A DNA stretch of 8,249 nucleotides from Actinomycetes bacterium. Lineage in GTDB: Bacteria > Actinomycetota > Acidimicrobiia > Acidimicrobiales > Microtrichaceae. The notes beneath the pieces are model-generated. The model worked only from the letters and a program-made list of their open reading frames with translations. It did not search any database and was not told the origin of the DNA. The position numbers and the translations under genes are program-made. Position 1 is the first letter of the stretch. Every line of letters begins with the position of its first letter. Below, piece by piece: positions 6,006 to 8,249 of this stretch. Where the stretch lies: the NCBI GenBank assembly GCA_023423475.1, contig JAFAFN010000119.1, forward strand, positions 1 to 8,249, given 5' to 3'.

Positions 6006-7757
6006 TCAGAGGTACTGGCCGGTGGCGACCCGCTCGATCGATCGACCGCCTTCGGGGTCGGCGTCGATGTGGTGCACCAGGGTGCGGACGTAGACGATGC
6101 GCTCGCCCTTCTTGCCCGAGATCTTCGCCCAGTCGTCCGGGTTGGTCGTGTTGGGGAGGTCCTCGTGCTCCTTGTACTCCTGGTGGATGGAGTTGACGAG
6201 GTCCGAGACCCGGATGCCGGTGCCGGCACCCGCGAGCTGGCGCTTGATGGCCAGCTTCTTGGCCCTTCGCACGACGTTCTCGATCATGGCGCCCGAGGAG
6301 AAGTCCTTGAAGTACATGACCTCCTTGTCGCCGTTCTGGTAGGTCACCTCGAGGAACTGGTTCAGCTCGTCGGTGCGGTACATCTCCTCGACGGTCTGCT
6401 CGATCATCGCCGAGGTGGCCTTCGCCGGGTCGCCGCCGCCGAGACGGGCGACCTCGTCCGCGTCGAGGGGCAGGTCGGGGGTGAGGTAGCGCCCGAAGAT
6501 CTGCGCCGCCGAGGTCTCGTCGGGGCGGTTGATCTTGATCTTCACGTCCAGGCGACCGGGACGCAGGATCGCTGGGTCGATCAGGTCCTCCCGGTTGGAC
6601 GCGCCGATCACGATCACGTTGCGAAGGGTCTCGACGCCGTCGATCTCGGCGAGCAGCTGCGGGACGATCGTCGCCTCCATGTCGGAGGAGATGCCGGTGC
6701 CGCGGGTGCGGAACAGCGACTCCATCTCGTCGAAGAACACGATGACCGGCGTGCCGTCCTCGGCCTTCTCGCGTGCTCGCTGGAACACCAGGCGGATGTG
6801 GCGCTCGGTCTCGCCGACGTACTTGTTGAGCAGCTCCGGGCCCTTGATGTTCAGGAAGAAGCTGCGTGCCTCCTTGCCCGTCGTCTCGGTGACCTTCTTC
6901 GCGAGGCTGTTGGCGACCGCCTTGGCGATGAGGGTCTTGCCGCATCCCGGGGGTCCGTACAGCAGGATGCCCTTCGGGGCGGGCAGGAGGTACTCACGGA
7001 ACAGGTCCTGGTGCAGGAAGGGCAGCTCGACCGCATCGGTGATCTGCTCGATCTGCTCATCCAGCCCGCCGATGTCCTCGTAGGAGATGTCGGGGACCTC
7101 CTCGAGCACCAGCTCCTCGACCTCGGCCTTGGGGAGCCGTTCGAGCAACAGGCCCGAGCGTGAGTCCATCAGCACGATGTCGCCGGCGCGCAGGCGGGTG
7201 TCCTGCAGCTGCTCCGCGAGCTCGGCGACGCGCTCCTCGTCCGCTCGTCCGACCACGAGCGCACGGCGGCCGTCGTCGAAGAGCTCCTTGAAGGTGACGA
7301 TCTCGCCGGAGGACTCCGGCGAGCGCACCATCACGACGTTGTAGGCCTCGTTGAGCACGACCTCGGCGCCGCGACGCAGCTGGTCGGGGGTGATCGAGGG
7401 CGAGACCTCGACGCGCATCTTGCGGCCCGCCGCCTGGACGTCGACGGTCTCGTCGTCGTTCACGCCGAGCAGGGTCGCGTAGGCCGCGGGCGGCTGGGTG
7501 AGCTTGTCGACCTCGTCGCGCAGCGCCGAGATGTGGTCCCGGGCCTCTCGCAACGTGTAGGTCAGCTTCTCGTTCTGGCTCACGGCCTGGGCGAGCTGGC
7601 CCTTCGTCTCGAGCAGCCGCTCCTCGAGCGTGCGCACCCGCTTGGGAGCGTCCTGGAGTCGGCGCACGAGCGAGGAGACCTCGTTCTCGAGCTCCTGGAC
7701 CTGATCTCGGAGGGACTCGACGTCCTCCGGTGTGTCGTTGACCTCTTGATCGCCCAC
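6006..7757 (-). CDS. arc: Proteasome-associated AAA+ ATPase ARC/Mpa
   Basis: This is the hexameric ring ATPase that binds pupylated proteins, unfolds them and feeds them to the 20S core. The 583 residues show an N-terminal coiled coil (about 12-87) that captures Pup, then a tandem OB-fold region (about 90-215). The AAA+ module follows: Walker A GPPGCGKT at 268-275, pore-loop region NKYVGE at 311-316, Walker [11 protein letters not shown] at 338-347 with Asp343-Glu344, sensor GASN at 385-388 and arginine-finger region LRPGR at 398-402. The C-terminus is GQYL, the penultimate-tyrosine tail known to dock into the PrcA ring, so the protein is complete. Translation starts at a GTG at 7757 preceded by GGGAGG with a 4-nt gap. 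It is the first gene of the leftward operon, 33 nt ahead of the membrane-protein gene, and faces a divergent ferredoxin gene. Confidence 0.97.
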   Translation of the reverse strand: MGDQEVNDTPEDVESLRDQVQELENEVSSLVRRLQDAPKRVRTLEERLLETKGQLAQAVSQNEKLTYTLREARDHISALRDEVDKLTQPPAAYATLLGVNDDETVDVQAAGRKMRVEVSPSITPDQLRRGAEVVLNEAYNVVMVRSPESSGEIVTFKELFDDGRRALVVGRADEERVAELAEQLQDTRLRAGDIVLMDSRSGLLLERLPKAEVEELVLEEVPDISYEDIGGLDEQIEQITDAVELPFLHQDLFREYLLPAPKGILLYGPPGCGKTLIAKAVANSLAKKVTETTGKEARSFFLNIKGPELLNKYVGETERHIRLVFQRAREKAEDGTPVIVFFDEMESLFRTRGTGISSDMEATIVPQLLAEIDGVETLRNVIVIGASNREDLIDPAILRPGRLDVKIKINRPDETSAAQIFGRYLTPDLPLDADEVARLGGGDPAKATSAMIEQTVEEMYRTDELNQFLEVTYQNGDKEVMYFKDFSSGAMIENVVRRAKKLAIKRQLAGAGTGIRVSDLVNSIHQEYKEHEDLPNTTNPDDWAKISGKKGERIVYVRTLVHHIDADPEGGRSIERVATGQYL

Positions 7758-7761
7758 GGTG

Positions 7762-7767
7762 CCTCCC
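7762..7767 (-). promoter_or_regulatory. Ribosome binding site of arc
   Basis: On the minus strand this reads GGGAGG, followed by CACC and then the GTG at 7757. The gap of 4 nt is short but acceptable. It supports the GTG as the arc start, since no ATG lies nearby in the frame. Confidence 0.65.
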
Positions 7768-7797
7768 GGGTTCGCTCGTCACCCGTTCTAGCCCCTC

Positions 7798-7824
7798 ATC
7801 GCACGAGTTCCGCGCCACGTTCAC
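7798..7824 (-). promoter_or_regulatory. Candidate arc operon promoter
   Basis: On the minus strand GTGAAC (7824-7819) is followed after 15 nt by TGCGAT (7803-7798). This would give a leader of about 34 nt before the arc GTG. Both hexamers are imperfect and the spacer is short for a housekeeping promoter. A different candidate is TAGAAC at 7790-7785. The main support is that the same spacing and a matching -35-like sequence recur in mirror image for the ferredoxin gene. Confidence 0.3.
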
Positions 7825-7870
7825 GGCCCAACGGCCCGACGTGACGGATTTCCACCGGAATGGCCGTGAA
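7820..7870. repeat. 9-bp inverted repeat in the divergent arc/ferredoxin region
   Basis: TTCACGGCC at 7820-7828 and its exact reverse complement GGCCGTGAA at 7862-7870 are separated by 33 bp. Each arm overlaps the -35-like element of the promoter pointing outward from it. Between them lie a short direct repeat of ACGGCCC (7823-7829 and 7831-7837) and a small TTCC-ACC-GGAA dyad (7850-7860). The arrangement could be an operator for both genes or simply shared promoter sequence. No regulator is identifiable from the window. Confidence 0.5.
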
Positions 7871-7892
7871 AAGTCCGGGGTGTGGCTAGGAT
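7866..7892 (+). promoter_or_regulatory. Candidate ferredoxin promoter
   Basis: GTGAAA (7866-7871) is followed after 15 nt by TAGGAT (7887-7892), a good match to the TAnnnT type of -10 box in high-GC actinobacteria. A start of transcription near 7899 would give a leader of about 56 nt before the ATG at 7955. The -35 match is weak and the spacer short (16 nt if read as CGTGAA). Confidence 0.4.
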
Positions 7893-7954
7893 GGAGGCCA
7901 CTTCCGGTTCCCGAAACGACTCCCGGCCCGGGGTCGGCACGAAGGCAGGTCAGC

Positions 7955-8197
7955 ATGGGTTTGAAGGTCTGGATCGATCAGGATCTCTGCACCGGTGACG
8001 GGTTGTGCGAGGAGATCTCGCCCGCCGTGTTCACCCTGCTCGATGACGGCCTCGCCTACGTGAAGGACGCCGAGAAGGTGTACAGCGACCCGGGCGGGGC
8101 CGAGGGGCTCGCCGAGATCCCCGACGGCGAGCTCGAGGGCGTCATCGAGTCCGCCGAGGAGTGCCCCGGGGAGTGCATCTTCATCGAGGCCGAGTGA
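7955..8197 (+). CDS. Single-cluster ferredoxin with C-x2-D-x2-C motif
   Basis: This is a small iron-sulfur electron carrier of 80 residues. It begins MGLKVWIDQDLCTGDGLCEE and ends SAEECPGECIFIEAE. Cys12, Cys18 and Cys70 (followed by Pro) are the expected ligands of one cluster. The position of the usual second cysteine is Asp15, giving C-x2-D-x2-C. Ferredoxins with this motif, such as that of Pyrococcus furiosus, bind [3Fe-4S] or Asp-ligated [4Fe-4S] clusters, and relatives serve cytochromes P450 or other oxidoreductases. An extra Cys74 lies four residues after Cys70. The protein is acidic, as usual. I chose the ATG at 7955, with an AGG-containing site (GGCAGG) just upstream. A longer reading with 38 more residues from 7841 is unlikely because it would cover the candidate promoter and has no ferredoxin-like sequence. 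It is divergent from arc; its redox partner is not in view. Confidence 0.92.
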   Translation: MGLKVWIDQDLCTGDGLCEEISPAVFTLLDDGLAYVKDAEKVYSDPGGAEGLAEIPDGELEGVIESAEECPGECIFIEAE

Positions 8198-8200
8198 GCC

Positions 8201-8240
8201 GGTCGGTCCGGGCGCGCTGACGCGCTGCACCGGGTCGACC
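8201..8240 (+). terminator. Hairpin after the ferredoxin gene, probable terminator
   Basis: Starting 3 nt after the stop codon, GGTCGGTCCGG (8201-8211) can pair along its whole length with CCGGGTCGACC (8230-8240), nine Watson-Crick pairs and two G-U pairs. Inside, GCGCG (8212-8216) pairs with CGCGC (8221-8225) around a CTGA loop, leaving a TGCA bulge (8226-8229). There is no run of T after it in the few bases that remain. U-poor hairpins of this kind are common as terminators or 3'-end stabilisers in high-GC actinobacteria. Confidence 0.6.
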
Positions 8241-8249
8241 ACCCAGAAC

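Noticed and set aside
5334..7163. Plus-strand open frame of 609 codons opposite arc and the membrane-protein gene
   Set aside because: It lies opposite the ARC Walker motifs and has biased, motif-free composition, so it is a codon-bias shadow of the real genes.
7841..7954. A 38-residue N-terminal extension of the ferredoxin
   Set aside because: The extension covers the candidate promoter, lacks ferredoxin similarity, and the ATG at 7955 gives the family length.
7057..7956. Minus-strand open frame of 299 codons overlapping the arc start in another frame
   Set aside because: It reads arc in a shifted frame, giving an Arg/Gly/Ala-rich product, and crosses the divergent promoter region.
7886..8242. 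Minus-strand open frame of 118 codons opposite the ferredoxin
   Set aside because: The plus-strand frame carries the cysteine motif of a real ferredoxin; the antisense product has no domain features.
1..8249. Mobile elements, CRISPR arrays, phage genes, tRNA or rRNA
   Set aside because: No transposase or integrase, spaced repeat array, attachment site or cloverleaf was seen. Base composition looks uniform by eye, and the locus reads as conserved chromosomal core.

Overview
The window is high-GC, densely packed bacterial DNA carrying almost a complete Pup-proteasome locus. The presence of Pup, PafA, Dop, ARC and a two-subunit 20S proteasome points to Actinomycetota. A deep-branching class such as Acidimicrobiia is possible, but that is a guess from overall impression and was not tested.

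Layout: seven genes run leftward on the minus strand in transcription order: arc (7757-6006), an unrecognised polytopic membrane protein (5972-4092), dop (4092-2584), pup (2508-2311), prcB (2253-1450), prcA (1453-776) and pafA (720 to beyond the left edge, 240 codons visible). Spacing is tight: 33 nt, 1-nt overlap, 75 nt, 57 nt, 4-nt overlap and 55 nt. One operon is therefore likely, possibly with an internal promoter before pup. A 197-bp divergent intergenic region (7758-7954) separates arc from a rightward single-cluster ferredoxin gene (7955-8197), which is followed by a strong hairpin (8201-8240). No gene-free stretch exceeds 300 bases and no RNA genes, mobile elements or CRISPR arrays were seen.

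How the parts work together (established for the families): PafA attaches Pup through its C-terminal glutamate to substrate lysines. ARC/Mpa recognises Pup with its N-terminal coiled coils, unfolds the substrate and docks by its C-terminal GQYL tail on the PrcA ring. PrcB cleaves the substrate with its N-terminal threonine. Dop removes Pup for recycling. Pup here already ends in Gly-Gly-Glu, so the deamidation step that Dop performs on GGQ-type Pup is not needed.

The core system is well known. The parts that deserve a second look are the 626-residue GT-C-like membrane protein translationally coupled to dop, the mirrored promoter-like elements and 9-bp inverted repeat between arc and the ferredoxin, and the Asp-containing ferredoxin cluster motif with an additional cysteine.
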